Of a stretch of DNA of 64,000 bases, positions 27,259 through 35,848 are shown piece by piece. The position numbers and the translations under genes are program-made. The notes under the pieces were generated by a model. The model saw only the letters and a list, made by a program, of their open reading frames with translations. It ran no database searches and was not told the origin of the DNA. This DNA is from Anaerolineaceae bacterium (lineage in GTDB: Bacteria; Chloroflexota; Anaerolineae; Anaerolineales; Anaerolineaceae), in assembly GCA_012839565.1 (NCBI GenBank), contig DUMZ01000007.1, forward strand, positions 46,939-110,938. Direction: 5' to 3'. Position 1 is the first letter of the stretch, and every line of letters begins with the position of its first letter.

Positions 27259-27321
27259 AATATCATTTTTCCAAATCTTACAACCTAAAACTACGACTTA
27301 TTCTCTTTAGGATTTGGAGTC

Positions 27322-28053
27322 TTATTTCCTGGCGAGCCATCCTCTAAACAGCCCGCCTTTAAATAAGGAAATCAGTATAAAGAATACGTTTGCAAATGGA
27401 ATAAAAATAAAAGAGGGGACTAAAACACGGGTATAACGTTTACCGAAAAACATGCGCTTGTTAATTGCTGTTCCCATCCATATCAGAAAGAATAAAACTC
27501 CCAAATTAAAAAACAACAGCAGTCCCACATTTTTCAAAAAAACCGATAGGATTCCCATGTCCAAAAACACCCCGTTTTTGATCCCGTTGATGATATTCAG
27601 TACTATAAAAACAGCTGTTTGAACCATAAAAATAATTCGCGTAACATTCAGCATCACACCGCCTCCGATGCCTACCCCACCGCACCAACGGACACCGGCT
27701 CGCACGCAAAAGTTTTCGAGTACCTGCATCAACGGCTCATTCTGCTTTCCTTCTATGAACCCGTTATTAGCAATGCAATAAAGATTCAGACGCAACTGAT
27801 TCTCCTTGAAAAACCGTTCCGCTTCTTCCAAAAAAGCCAGGACATGAGAAGGTAGTCCGTCCACATATAAAGGCGTACAGAACACTACGGACTCAGCATC
27901 TTTAAGTTCTTCAAAAATACCCGCGTAATCACTTTTATGCCTCAATTTTTTTGTGACCTTTCGCCCCTTGACAAACAAGCCTTGTATTGCCACAAGGTAC
28001 GCTGAAGCGTTTAGATTTTTTTTGGGACTGCAAGTGATAAACACTGTTTTCAT
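27322..28053 (-). CDS. Flavodoxin-fold oxidoreductase with membrane-spanning C-terminus
   Basis: A 243-residue protein. Residues 1-130 resemble NAD(P)H-dependent FMN reductases/flavodoxin-like proteins: FITCSPKKNLNASAYL as the phosphate-binding loop and VVFCTPLYVDGLPSHVLAFLE as the second flavin loop. The remaining half holds about three hydrophobic segments (about 130-150, 170-195, 210-230), tying it to the membrane. The start overlaps the previous flavodoxin-like gene by 4 nt, so the two are coupled and may form a pair. Electron partners are unknown. Confidence 0.68.
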   Translation of the reverse strand: MKTVFITCSPKKNLNASAYLVAIQGLFVKGRKVTKKLRHKSDYAGIFEELKDAESVVFCTPLYVDGLPSHVLAFLEEAERFFKENQLRLNLYCIANNGFIEGKQNEPLMQVLENFCVRAGVRWCGGVGIGGGVMLNVTRIIFMVQTAVFIVLNIINGIKNGVFLDMGILSVFLKNVGLLLFFNLGVLFFLIWMGTAINKRMFFGKRYTRVLVPSFIFIPFANVFFILISLFKGGLFRGWLARK

Positions 28054-28538
28054 AGAGCACGCTCCACTTCCGAAGGCGAGTCAAAAAACAGCACCTCGGA
28101 TGCTCGATACCCGTTGTTGACGGCATTTCTTTCTGCAGTATAGATAAATGTTGCCTTTTCTTGTTCGGTAATATCGCCGTAAACCAGCACTTTCATCAGA
28201 TCATGCTTTCCGTAGCGCAGTGTGTGATGCATTTCCCATGCCCGATAGGTGCTCAGCGGTGTAGAAGTTCCGATGCTTCTGTCCAGCACATTTTTTATGT
28301 TCGTACTGTATGTGCCGTAAAGGTTTTTTGTGATAATAATCAACTCGTCCGCGCGTCCTAAAATGTGGCAGGCCTTTTGCAGCTTATCTTTCATGAAGCA
28401 CTCCGCCGGATGCTTGACCCAACAACCGAAACAACCTTGACAGGATGCATATCGCCCGTCGGCTTCAACGAGGGCATCGCATTTTTTCAAAAGTCGTTCG
28501 CTATATATTGCATCTAAATCGTGTAAGATGACTCGCAT
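28050..28538 (-). CDS. Flavodoxin family protein (NAD(P)H-dependent FMN reductase-like)
   Basis: A 162-residue protein with the Clostridia-type flavodoxin-like motif CQGCFGCWVKHPAECFMKD and the flavin loop TKNLYGTYSTNIKNVLDRS. The ATG at 28538 is chosen, 6-7 nt after AAAGGA; the adjacent ATG at 28541 is nearly equivalent, and longer starts have no binding site. It overlaps the next flavoprotein gene by 4 nt. Likely cytosolic redox enzyme; substrate unknown. Confidence 0.72.
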   Translation of the reverse strand: MRVILHDLDAIYSERLLKKCDALVEADGRYASCQGCFGCWVKHPAECFMKDKLQKACHILGRADELIIITKNLYGTYSTNIKNVLDRSIGTSTPLSTYRAWEMHHTLRYGKHDLMKVLVYGDITEQEKATFIYTAERNAVNNGYRASEVLFFDSPSEVERAL

Positions 28539-28777
28539 CATTTTTCCTTTGGTACTGTCTTCAGGCATGCATAAGCAACGTTCAACATCTGTATGACGCC
28601 TTTTAGATATTACTATGAAATCGCGTGACCGTTTGCAAATTATTTGTAAATAAAACAATAACAGCTTCAGTTCTTAATCAAAACATTACAAAGAACAGTT
28701 AAAATAATGTGTAGATTTGAAAGGAAAGAAGAACGCCTTATTGAGCTGTAATCTGAAACTATATGCAGGAGTGTAGA

Positions 28778-29554
28778 ATGAAAATGATTAGGATCATTTT
28801 AAAAATCATCATGTGGGTCTTGATAGGCGGTTTTCTTACAAATTTTATTCTGCGAAGCGTCGCCTACTCTTTCTACAAGGGCAACAAACAGAAAGAAAAT
28901 GTAAACGTCATCCCGGAAAAAGTAAATTACACGGACACATTAACCGGCTACGCTTATAATCTCAACAAGGAGTCCGATTCCATTATTTTATGTTTCGGGG
29001 GTTCATTTTATACCGCATACAACACCGTTGGCATTTTTGCCACTAACTTCAATGTTCCCTTCCTCGCAGTAGATTATTACGGAACTCAGGACAGCAAAGG
29101 GAAGATGAACCTGCGCTCGATGCAGGCGTCGGCGGAAGCTCTTTACGACTGGGCAAAAGAAAAGTATCCGGGAAGAAAAATTATTGTCATAGGACACAGC
29201 TATGGCTGCGGCATGGCGGCTTATCTCGCATCCGTTCGCGAATGTGACCACCTATATTTGGCGACTGGTTATCGTGATTTATCTGACCTTTATAACCGCA
29301 TCGTGCCCATTTTCTGGGGTCCCCTAAAGGTCTTCATCTCCGACGATATCAAAGTAAGCGACTATGCCACACGGACACGCTGTCCGGTAACCATCATCGG
29401 CTCTGAAGCCGATAACACGCTGGGAAGTGAGTTACAAAAAGAATTAGCCAAATGCTACGAATCGTCCGATTTAATCATTTTTCCGGACATTGAACACGAG
29501 TATTACTTGACAGACCAAAGAGTTATCTCCCTCATTCAGGAGAGTATTAATTAG
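28778..29554 (+). CDS. Membrane-anchored alpha/beta hydrolase
   Basis: A 258-residue protein with an N-terminal TM segment (about 4-24) and an alpha/beta hydrolase domain facing outward. The nucleophile elbow is GHSYGCGMAAY, and a late aspartate/histidine pair is in IFPDIEHEYYL. It resembles short lipase/esterase-like proteins of Bacillota. The ATG at 28778 follows CAGGAG; the ATG at 28763 includes that site. It is the last gene before the decayed acpS copy. Confidence 0.72.
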   Translation: MKMIRIILKIIMWVLIGGFLTNFILRSVAYSFYKGNKQKENVNVIPEKVNYTDTLTGYAYNLNKESDSIILCFGGSFYTAYNTVGIFATNFNVPFLAVDYYGTQDSKGKMNLRSMQASAEALYDWAKEKYPGRKIIVIGHSYGCGMAAYLASVRECDHLYLATGYRDLSDLYNRIVPIFWGPLKVFISDDIKVSDYATRTRCPVTIIGSEADNTLGSELQKELAKCYESSDLIIFPDIEHEYYLTDQRVISLIQESIN

Positions 29555-29633
29555 ATATCACATTAATGGATGCGAGCCAAGTCATCACAGTTGACGAATA
29601 AAGGTTCCGGCCTAACAACAAGGTTTGATAAAT

Positions 29634-29701
29634 ATCACTCAGCATTGATGATTGCCTGGCAATTTTCATGGCCCTTGCTACAAGCAAAAGCTAAACCCAC
29701 C
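29634..29701 (+). pseudogene. Decayed copy of the acpS 3' end
   Basis: A gapless 68-bp match to 24558-24625 with 49 identical positions. It covers about the last 20 codons of acpS, the stop and seven following bases. Translated, it reads ISLSIDDCLAIFMALATSKS then stop, against ISISHDGGLAIAMVVATGKS in the intact gene. An in-frame stop precedes it and there is no start codon, so it is not a gene. It marks a former acpS end inside the island. Confidence 0.75.
29684..29700 (+). repeat. Direct repeat, right copy
   Basis: Exact second copy of the 17-bp acpS stop-region sequence at 24608-24624. The 284-bp gap it lies in (29555-29838) contains no other feature that I can support. Confidence 0.75.
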
Positions 29702-29838
29702 CTATAGCGGAGTCGTGAATAAAAAGCTGTTTTTGTACATTTTCAAACCTGTAAAACCCCGTAAAATCAAGCTTTTCCGAGTGTAGCATTTACTTGACAT
29801 CAGGGGTTTTCTTAAGTTCAGGTACAACAAATTGGAAT

Positions 29839-30303
29839 TTACGAGTTCAGCCACTTTTTCAATAATCCATATATGGTTTGAATATCCTCTTTACTGCACA
29901 TTTGTTCGGTTCTGCCACTTGAGTAGTGATGTCCAAAATTATTATCCAAATAAGTATTACCATTGATGACAACTGGATTTTTGTATCTCGGTCTGGCATG
30001 AATATGTATATGTGGACATGGCTCCGGTGACTTATAAAAACTGTTCATCAAGCAGCTCCAATTACAGTGTTCTGCATTGAAAACTGTTTTTATGCATTTT
30101 TCGTATTTCTTTATCAACAGAAAAAGTTCCATCCATTCATCATCTTTGAGTTCCGGCAAAGAACCACAATGCCGTTTTAATACTATAATACACCGTCCGA
30201 TATAATCTTGTTCATCCGCAAGGTAAACAGTCCAATACTTGGTATCTGACAATAAATACTTCTTGTCCTCTTCAGATAGATTACACCATTCGCATCTTTT
30301 CAC
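29839..30303 (-). CDS. HIT-family protein
   Basis: A 154-residue protein with the histidine triad in PHIHIHARPRY and the zinc-type cysteines CEWC near the N-terminus, as in HIT hydrolases that act on dinucleoside polyphosphates or nucleoside phosphoramidates. The usual HxHxHxx is HIHIHAR. The ATG is preceded by GGAGGG. It is AT-rich and belongs to the island. It lies 75 bp after a NUDIX gene on the same strand, so the two nucleotide hydrolases may be co-transcribed. Confidence 0.72.
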   Translation of the reverse strand: MKRCEWCNLSEEDKKYLLSDTKYWTVYLADEQDYIGRCIIVLKRHCGSLPELKDDEWMELFLLIKKYEKCIKTVFNAEHCNWSCLMNSFYKSPEPCPHIHIHARPRYKNPVVINGNTYLDNNFGHHYSSGRTEQMCSKEDIQTIYGLLKKWLNS

Positions 30304-30378
30304 TATATTCCCTCCAACTTTGGATTTGTTAAACTGCTCTATAAATTGGAATTTGTTATTCCAACAAACTGAATTTTT

Positions 30379-30855
30379 TTATTCTATTTTTGTTCTCAGT
30401 GTACATACCTCTGGAAGATTATATATTTCCTCTTTTAAAAACAGCGGATAAAAATATAAGTCTTTTAGTGAACTGAACTCTAACCACTCAAATTTGTGCG
30501 AATGTATGCCTTCTTGCAAACAAAATTTAACTCCTCTTTCCAGAACAACAGAATTTTGTATGTCTATTAAAAAATAAATACAAAGCTCGTGATATCGAAG
30601 TTGATCAACATCTTCCGTAAAAAAATTTTGGATAAGCCATAATGGCCTGATAATAGAAGCTTCTATCTCAAGTTCTTCCTTAACTTCACGGATAATAGCA
30701 TCTTCAGCCGTTTCTCCCATCATTACTCTACCCCCAGGCAGATAATAGTATGGAGATCTTTCATCTTTCATGGCCAAAATTTTATTGTCATTAATGACAA
30801 TCCCACATACTCTATAATTAAATTTTCCTTCATCATTGATAAACGATATATCCAC
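30379..30855 (-). CDS. NUDIX hydrolase
   Basis: A 158-residue protein. The Nudix box runs from G42 to I64 with E48, R56-E57 and E60-E61 in place; the usual late Gly is E63. It should hydrolyse a nucleoside diphosphate linked to another group; the substrate is not predictable. It is upstream of the HIT gene on the same strand. About 220 bp separate it from the next gene, containing only an imperfect hairpin near 31033-31057. Confidence 0.82.
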   Translation of the reverse strand: MDISFINDEGKFNYRVCGIVINDNKILAMKDERSPYYYLPGGRVMMGETAEDAIIREVKEELEIEASIIRPLWLIQNFFTEDVDQLRYHELCIYFLIDIQNSVVLERGVKFCLQEGIHSHKFEWLEFSSLKDLYFYPLFLKEEIYNLPEVCTLRTKIE

Positions 30856-31075
30856 TTTTCCACCTTTAAGATATGACGTTTAGCAAAATCATATCTAATT
30901 TGTTTTTTGTTTCTCAAGCAGAGGGCTTAAAACCCAGTCACCATCGTTACCATCTGCCGTTGTCATACTTTAGGACACAAGTCCTACAGCACGGATTATA
31001 ACAGCGTCCCTTAAAGGGTCGCATAATTTTCAGCATTGTAAAAACACTGCTGGAAATGCTAATAAATCGTTATAC

Positions 31076-32203
31076 TCACTTCAACAACTCATCCAGCATG
31101 GTGTCCAGCTCACGGCAAAACGCTTCAGGAGAATCATAGTTAGGCGCATGGCCAAGACCATCGATCAAAACGAAATCCTTTTTCGGTGCAGAAATCATAT
31201 TATAGTAGTCTTCTGTATATTTGACAGGTGTAATCCAATCTTCCGACCCGGAAATAAAACCGACAGGAACTTGATATTCCAATCCGTAATCGCGAACATC
31301 GGCTGCCACAGTAAAATCAAACAGCTGTTGGTTGAGAGCGGTATATTTTTCAAGGCTTGAGACTTGTTTAAAAAACCAGCGAACATCATTCAGCCACATA
31401 TATGGGGAAATAACGCCTTGCCATATCGTGTTTGCTTCGTTTTCTACCGGATGATACGGAAGCGTATACTCTCTGAGATGTATCAAAGTAGGCAATGTCA
31501 TATTTTCCGAAAAAGCACGATAAGCCGCTTCCATGTCGGTGGTATCATCACCCTGGGCTTTCGCTTTTTCAAGAGCATCTTCATAACTGTAGGTCTCGCT
31601 TTCTGAGATCGCTACCGCTTGCCCTATACCGACATACGCCGCCACCTTATCCGGATGAGATAAAGTGTACCGGCTTCCAAGCGCTGTTCCGTAGGAGTGG
31701 CCTACAAGAATGACTTTTTCTTTATCAAAGCGATCTAAGACATAATTCACCAATTCATCAAGATCAACTAGTGCTTGTTCAAAAGTGGCTGTTTGATTAT
31801 TCGGGTCGATTTTACTGTTTCGAAAATATGTCCTTCCGCATCCTCTTTGATCCCAGTTCACGAAAGTATATTTTCCGACAAGATATTTTTGGAACCGATA
31901 ATTCATAAACGCATCCGGACCGGAAGGTCCTCCATGAAGCCAAATGATGACCGGATTGTTGACATCTTCTCCGCGAATCAGCAAATATTGCTCCTGCCCG
32001 CCTAACGAGACATAGATGCTTTCATCAACTCCGTTCGGAGTAGTAATATGATTAGACAAATATAAGATCCCACGTATGCTGAACACAAACAGGACTGTGG
32101 CAATGATGGCTACCAGAAAGACGCCCACGATGCCTTTTATAATCGTGCTAAAACTCAATTTTTTCTTGTTGTTCTTCTGATTGTTTTTCTTTTCTCGTAT
32201 CAC
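31076..32203 (-). CDS. Membrane-anchored alpha/beta hydrolase, prolyl-aminopeptidase-like
   Basis: About 375 residues. A basic N-terminus and TM segment (about 20-45) precede an alpha/beta hydrolase domain with oxyanion-hole motif WLHGGPSGPDA, nucleophile GHSYGTALGSRY and a late histidine in DGLGHAPNY. The HGGP motif is typical of proline iminopeptidases (S33). I place the start at a GTG (32203) after GGAGAAAGG; a TTG at 32230 is an alternative. It is the second of three TM-anchored hydrolases in the island. Confidence 0.72.
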   Translation of the reverse strand: MIREKKNNQKNNKKKLSFSTIIKGIVGVFLVAIIATVLFVFSIRGILYLSNHITTPNGVDESIYVSLGGQEQYLLIRGEDVNNPVIIWLHGGPSGPDAFMNYRFQKYLVGKYTFVNWDQRGCGRTYFRNSKIDPNNQTATFEQALVDLDELVNYVLDRFDKEKVILVGHSYGTALGSRYTLSHPDKVAAYVGIGQAVAISESETYSYEDALEKAKAQGDDTTDMEAAYRAFSENMTLPTLIHLREYTLPYHPVENEANTIWQGVISPYMWLNDVRWFFKQVSSLEKYTALNQQLFDFTVAADVRDYGLEYQVPVGFISGSEDWITPVKYTEDYYNMISAPKKDFVLIDGLGHAPNYDSPEAFCRELDTMLDELLK

Positions 32204-32634
32204 AGTTGTACCATCCTTTCTCCGTAACAAAGCGCAAATTTTCTCCTATTTGCCTAAAACATTTGTATTTAATTTGTAGAAAGAAAAGATACGTCAGCTT
32301 ATTTCCTGGAATTCTTTAAGCACAACGTATCCTTTTCCATGGTTTTTGTTTGTGTGAAAGATTTAAATCCTTGCCATATTCAGCTTTTGAAGCTTGCGTC
32401 ATTATTATGACATTCTCTTCCCTTTGATGTCAAGCTAATGCTTATATCTTTCAATATTTCTCTCCACCAACTCTCTTTTCAGTTAGTGAGTAAATTAGAT
32501 TTCTTGTTGGTCTTTGACCTCGATCATTACACCTGTGATACCTTAATGACCTCTTAGCTCATTTATTGGATCTCTTACCTGACAAGTCTTCTTTTCGATT
32601 TTTTTTGTTGTTATACTCTTTACAGTGGTGAACC
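32204..32634. other. 431-bp intergenic region: LytTR promoter and paired TGACCTC sites
   Basis: No gene was found here; short frames in all directions are broken by stops. Upstream of the LytTR gene a -10-like TATACT lies at 32612-32617, 17 nt before the ATG. Two TGACCTC heptamers lie at 32515-32521 and 32547-32553, 32 bp apart on the same face of the helix. Direct repeats of this kind are how LytTR proteins usually bind, so they are candidate operators. Confidence 0.4.
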
Positions 32635-33081
32635 ATGGACATACAAATTATTGAATCAAACAACGAAACACTAAAAGTCATCATCAAATGCAGACAAGTC
32701 AATGATAAGGTCTTGCGACTAAAATCGCACATTGAATTATTTGATCAAAAGATACTTGCTAAAGGACAAGATGAAAGTTTTGTCATTGAAGCCAATGACG
32801 TTCTTTATTTTGAAGCTTTCGATGATCGTACTTTCTTGTACACTATTGATAATGTCTTGGAAGTAAAACTGAGACTTTATGAATTAGAATCGTTTCTTTC
32901 AGAGAAAGATTTTATTAGAATCTCAAAATCTCATATCGTAAATATTAATAAGATTACGAAATTAAAGCCTGAATTAAATCGCACATTACTTTTAACCTTG
33001 TGTGATGGTGAACAGCTTTCAGTCTCACGCAATTATGTTAAACAATTCAAGGAATTACTATCCATAGGAGTAACAAAATGA
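32635..33081 (+). CDS. LytTR-domain transcriptional regulator (module A)
   Basis: A 148-residue protein without a receiver domain. The C-terminal two thirds is a LytTR DNA-binding domain (VLYFEAFDDRTFLYT, then FIRISKSHIVNINKITKLKPELN, then LSVSRNYVKQFKELL). The N-terminal 45 residues form a short extra segment. It overlaps the next gene, a four-TM DUF3021-like protein, by 4 nt. This pairing is the LytTR regulatory system arrangement (for example HdrRM and BrsRM of streptococci), in which the membrane protein holds the regulator inactive. The AT-rich sequence is foreign to the host. Confidence 0.86.
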   Translation: MDIQIIESNNETLKVIIKCRQVNDKVLRLKSHIELFDQKILAKGQDESFVIEANDVLYFEAFDDRTFLYTIDNVLEVKLRLYELESFLSEKDFIRISKSHIVNINKITKLKPELNRTLLLTLCDGEQLSVSRNYVKQFKELLSIGVTK

Positions 33082-33539
33082 CACAAAGAAAAAGTGATCT
33101 CACCCAATTCTTAGAATGGATGAGAAATGGAATTGCTTTTGTGACCACTTGGTTTTTAATCCTTTTTCTGGTTTATAGCACCATAACTGGTATTGAGTTC
33201 ATTCAAACGGTAACTTTAATTAAGATGCTGATTTGGATTATCGGTGCGGTCTTCATTTTTAATCTCTTCTTTACCAAGATTGTGTTTAAAAAATGGAGCT
33301 TTATAAAGCGATTAAGCACTTTTATGATACTGATTAGTCTTTATGAGTCTGTGGGGTTTTATTGGCTTAACTTTTTCAATGGGACAGAAAGTCTCTTGCA
33401 ATGGCTAATCTTTATTTCTATCGTCCTTGTTTTATATACAGTGAGTATTTTCATCTATCAACGGATAAGTAAAAAACAAGGAGAAGTTTATACAGAGGCA
33501 TTAAAACACTACCAACAAAAGCGTTTGATGGAAAGATGA
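33078..33539 (+). CDS. DUF3021-like membrane protein, likely LytTR inhibitor (module A)
   Basis: A 153-residue protein with four TM segments (about 16-37, 47-67, 77-96, 105-127) and a basic cytoplasmic C-terminus. It fits the DUF3021 family, regularly coded next to stand-alone LytTR regulators. Coupled to the LytTR gene by an ATGA overlap and followed after 10 nt by the ABC ATPase gene. Its likely job is to sense a membrane signal and control the regulator. Confidence 0.75.
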   Translation: MTQRKSDLTQFLEWMRNGIAFVTTWFLILFLVYSTITGIEFIQTVTLIKMLIWIIGAVFIFNLFFTKIVFKKWSFIKRLSTFMILISLYESVGFYWLNFFNGTESLLQWLIFISIVLVLYTVSIFIYQRISKKQGEVYTEALKHYQQKRLMER

Positions 33540-33549
33540 GAGAATAGTA

Positions 33550-34233
33550 ATGGAGATTGTGATTAAGAATCTAAGCAAAACTTATGATAATATCACCGCT
33601 TTAAATGGGATTAATCTGGAAATCCCATCAAATACCACTGTGGGGCTAATTGGCCATAATGGTTCTGGTAAAACGACATTATTAGAAATTTTATGTGGAA
33701 TTAAATCGTTTGATGAAGGAGTGATTAACCTACCCCTTGATTATGAGTATAAAGAAAAAATAGGCGTCATCTTACAAGACAATGCGTTTTATTATGATGC
33801 AAGAGTTGAAGAACTTGTTGAACTCTACGCTTCGTTCTATAAGACAACAGTTGATTTAGATGCACTTATGGATGAAGTAGGAATTACTTCCTTTCGAAAA
33901 AAACTGTATAGAAATCTATCAGGTGGCATGAAACAGAGAGCCAATTTGGCTTTGGCTTTAGTTAACAATCCCGAGCTTTTAATTCTTGATGAACCTACAA
34001 CGGGTTTAGATCCCTTAGCCCGTAAAGAATTTTGGGCTCTTTTAAAGAAGACGATGAACCATGCTACGATTATCATTTCCTCGCACGATATGGATGAGAT
34101 TGAGGAAAATTGTGAGTACTTGGTATTTCTAAAAGATGGTTTCGTGGTTGAAGCTGATTATCTTAATCTCGTTTTAGAGCGTACTCAGATGAATTTGTCT
34201 GACTACTATATAGAAGTGAACCAGGAGCAGTAA
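33550..34233 (+). CDS. ABC transporter ATP-binding protein (module A)
   Basis: A 227-residue ABC ATPase. Walker A is GHNGSGKTT, the Q-loop is VILQDNAF, the signature is NLSGGMKQRANLALAL, Walker B is LLILDEPTTGLDP and the H-loop is IIISSHDM. It is of the drug/antimicrobial-peptide export type (CcmA/DrrA-like). It follows the LytTR/DUF3021 pair and precedes an ABC-2 permease by 4 nt. The four genes form an operon. Confidence 0.9.
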   Translation: MEIVIKNLSKTYDNITALNGINLEIPSNTTVGLIGHNGSGKTTLLEILCGIKSFDEGVINLPLDYEYKEKIGVILQDNAFYYDARVEELVELYASFYKTTVDLDALMDEVGITSFRKKLYRNLSGGMKQRANLALALVNNPELLILDEPTTGLDPLARKEFWALLKKTMNHATIIISSHDMDEIEENCEYLVFLKDGFVVEADYLNLVLERTQMNLSDYYIEVNQEQ

Positions 34234-34237
34234 AATA

Positions 34238-34993
34238 GTGGAGAGCATAAAAAAACAATTATCAATTGAGTTTAAACTCTTGTTCAGACAACCGCTTTAT
34301 TTAGTGTTTAGTTTGATTATGCCAGCAATGAGTTTACTGATGTTTGGTTCGATGTATCAAAACATGAGCTATGATGGAATTGATTTCTTTTCGATGTATA
34401 TCCCTAGTTTTGCGATGATTGTTTTGTTTGCTGGTGCTGTCTATAATACCGGGAATCAAATTGTGGCTGATAAAGAACAAAAAATTTATAAACGAATTAT
34501 GGTAACTCCGATTAAACTTCAACGATTTATTGGTGTTATCTTGTTTAAAAATTTTGTTGTATCAGTATTTGGGTTTATTATTCTCTTAATAATTTCAAAT
34601 GTATTTTTTCGTGTTCAAATTGGACTTGATAAACTTTTATTTATCCTTGTTTATCTTCTTTTCATTCTATTTTCTTTATCAATAGGGATTGGTTTGGCAA
34701 TTCTTTCGAATCGGATTAATGTCTATTCTACTGTAATGATGATTCTGTTTATGCCAATGATTATTTTATCGGATGCGACAATTCCGCTGGCTGTGTTTCC
34801 TGAGCTCATCCAAAAACTGGCTTTTTTAAATCCTCTCTATCATGGTAATGTCGTGCTTAGATTTTTTTGGTCAGTCGAGACAAGAGCCTATTACAACACA
34901 CAATTACTACCTTCTCTTTTGTTTTTGCTTGGTGTGCTAATCCTAATCTATATTATTGTGTTTTTGAATCGTAAAAAGCTATATGAAGATTAA
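34238..34993 (+). CDS. ABC-2 type permease (module A)
   Basis: A 251-residue integral membrane protein with six TM segments, the ABC-2 fold (first TM near 23-43, later LSIGIGLAILSNRINVYSTVMMIL). It starts with GTG after AGGAG. It forms the exporter with the preceding ATPase. The substrate is unknown; lipids, drugs or peptides are typical. Its 3' end overlaps by 4 nt the convergent EFR1-type gene. Confidence 0.85.
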   Translation: MESIKKQLSIEFKLLFRQPLYLVFSLIMPAMSLLMFGSMYQNMSYDGIDFFSMYIPSFAMIVLFAGAVYNTGNQIVADKEQKIYKRIMVTPIKLQRFIGVILFKNFVVSVFGFIILLIISNVFFRVQIGLDKLLFILVYLLFILFSLSIGIGLAILSNRINVYSTVMMILFMPMIILSDATIPLAVFPELIQKLAFLNPLYHGNVVLRFFWSVETRAYYNTQLLPSLLFLLGVLILIYIIVFLNRKKLYED

Positions 34994-35727
34994 TAACTAT
35001 TTCCCGGATAGTGATACCTTTTTTTCTTAAGTGTAAAATGGCCATAGTTGATGGCGGCAACTGGGCATTGATGAAGGCATTTCAAGCAGTGGTCGCAGGT
35101 CTTTTTCCGCCATACGGGTCGATTGTTCACTAATTCTATGGCCTTAATCGGGCAATCCCGTACACATTTGCCGCATGCGAAACAACTATCATTTACCGTG
35201 AATGGTTTGGTATGACGGAATATGAAATAGAGAAAATGGACCAGTTTCCCAAACAGCTTTGTACGAAAAGCGCTGCGATACGGGCTAATACATCCATCGA
35301 GTATAAGCTTCAGTCTCCTATCAGCCTCATTAAAACATTTCTGTTGTTCTTCAAAAGGAGAAAGCTCATGCAGGATGACATAATTCGTAACCATAGGCAA
35401 ATCATAAACCTCGGCCTCCGGCAAGCCATTCACCCGTAGCATCCGATTAAGGTGAGCATCACCGGAACCGAGATAAGCCCCGCAGGTAATAATGGCCAGA
35501 ATGCGTTTGACATTTACAAATTGATGTCGCCTGAAGAAGTCTTCAACAAATTCAGACACGCCCCAAAAGCAGTTAAATGTAACTATGAAAAGGGGTTCGC
35601 CTTCCGCTAACACAAAAGGCTCCTCGGTTTTTGTTTTGGCCATGTCGATGAGTTCACCTGGATATTTTTTCTGAATTTCCTGTGCAACATGATAGGAATT
35701 ACCGGTTGAGCTGTAATAAAGAATCAT
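34990..35727 (-). CDS. EFR1-type ferredoxin-flavodoxin protein
   Basis: A 245-residue protein. The N-terminal flavodoxin fold has the FMN loop YYSSTGNSYHVAQEI. The C-terminal 2[4Fe-4S] ferredoxin domain has CFACGKCVRDCP and CDHCLKCLHQCP. EFR1 proteins are common in anaerobic Bacillota and move electrons in unassigned pathways. It is convergent with module A and starts a run of minus-strand genes. Confidence 0.85.
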   Translation of the reverse strand: MILYYSSTGNSYHVAQEIQKKYPGELIDMAKTKTEEPFVLAEGEPLFIVTFNCFWGVSEFVEDFFRRHQFVNVKRILAIITCGAYLGSGDAHLNRMLRVNGLPEAEVYDLPMVTNYVILHELSPFEEQQKCFNEADRRLKLILDGCISPYRSAFRTKLFGKLVHFLYFIFRHTKPFTVNDSCFACGKCVRDCPIKAIELVNNRPVWRKKTCDHCLKCLHQCPVAAINYGHFTLKKKRYHYPGNSY

Positions 35728-35848
35728 CTAAAACTCCTTTAATCTCAAAGGCAAACCGGGAGTTATCTTTTGAGATAAAAAACATGTTCGCAGTGGGCAC
35801 TGATTTGACACCGGAGACGCTTGAAATCCTCAGTTAGACAAACAGAGT

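Noticed and set aside
27268..27316. Terminator between tetR and the flavodoxin gene
   Set aside because: CCAAATC/GATTTGG and CCTAAA/TTTAGG can pair, but with a large internal loop and no clear T run, so the call is too weak.
29829..30354. 12-bp direct repeat AAATTGGAATTT flanking the HIT gene
   Set aside because: Too short and AT-rich to tell from chance; the left copy overlaps the end of the gene and no further flanking similarity exists.
32240..32580. Possible degraded transposase or small gene in the 431-bp gap
   Set aside because: Translations of both strands are broken by several stops and show no recognisable motif.
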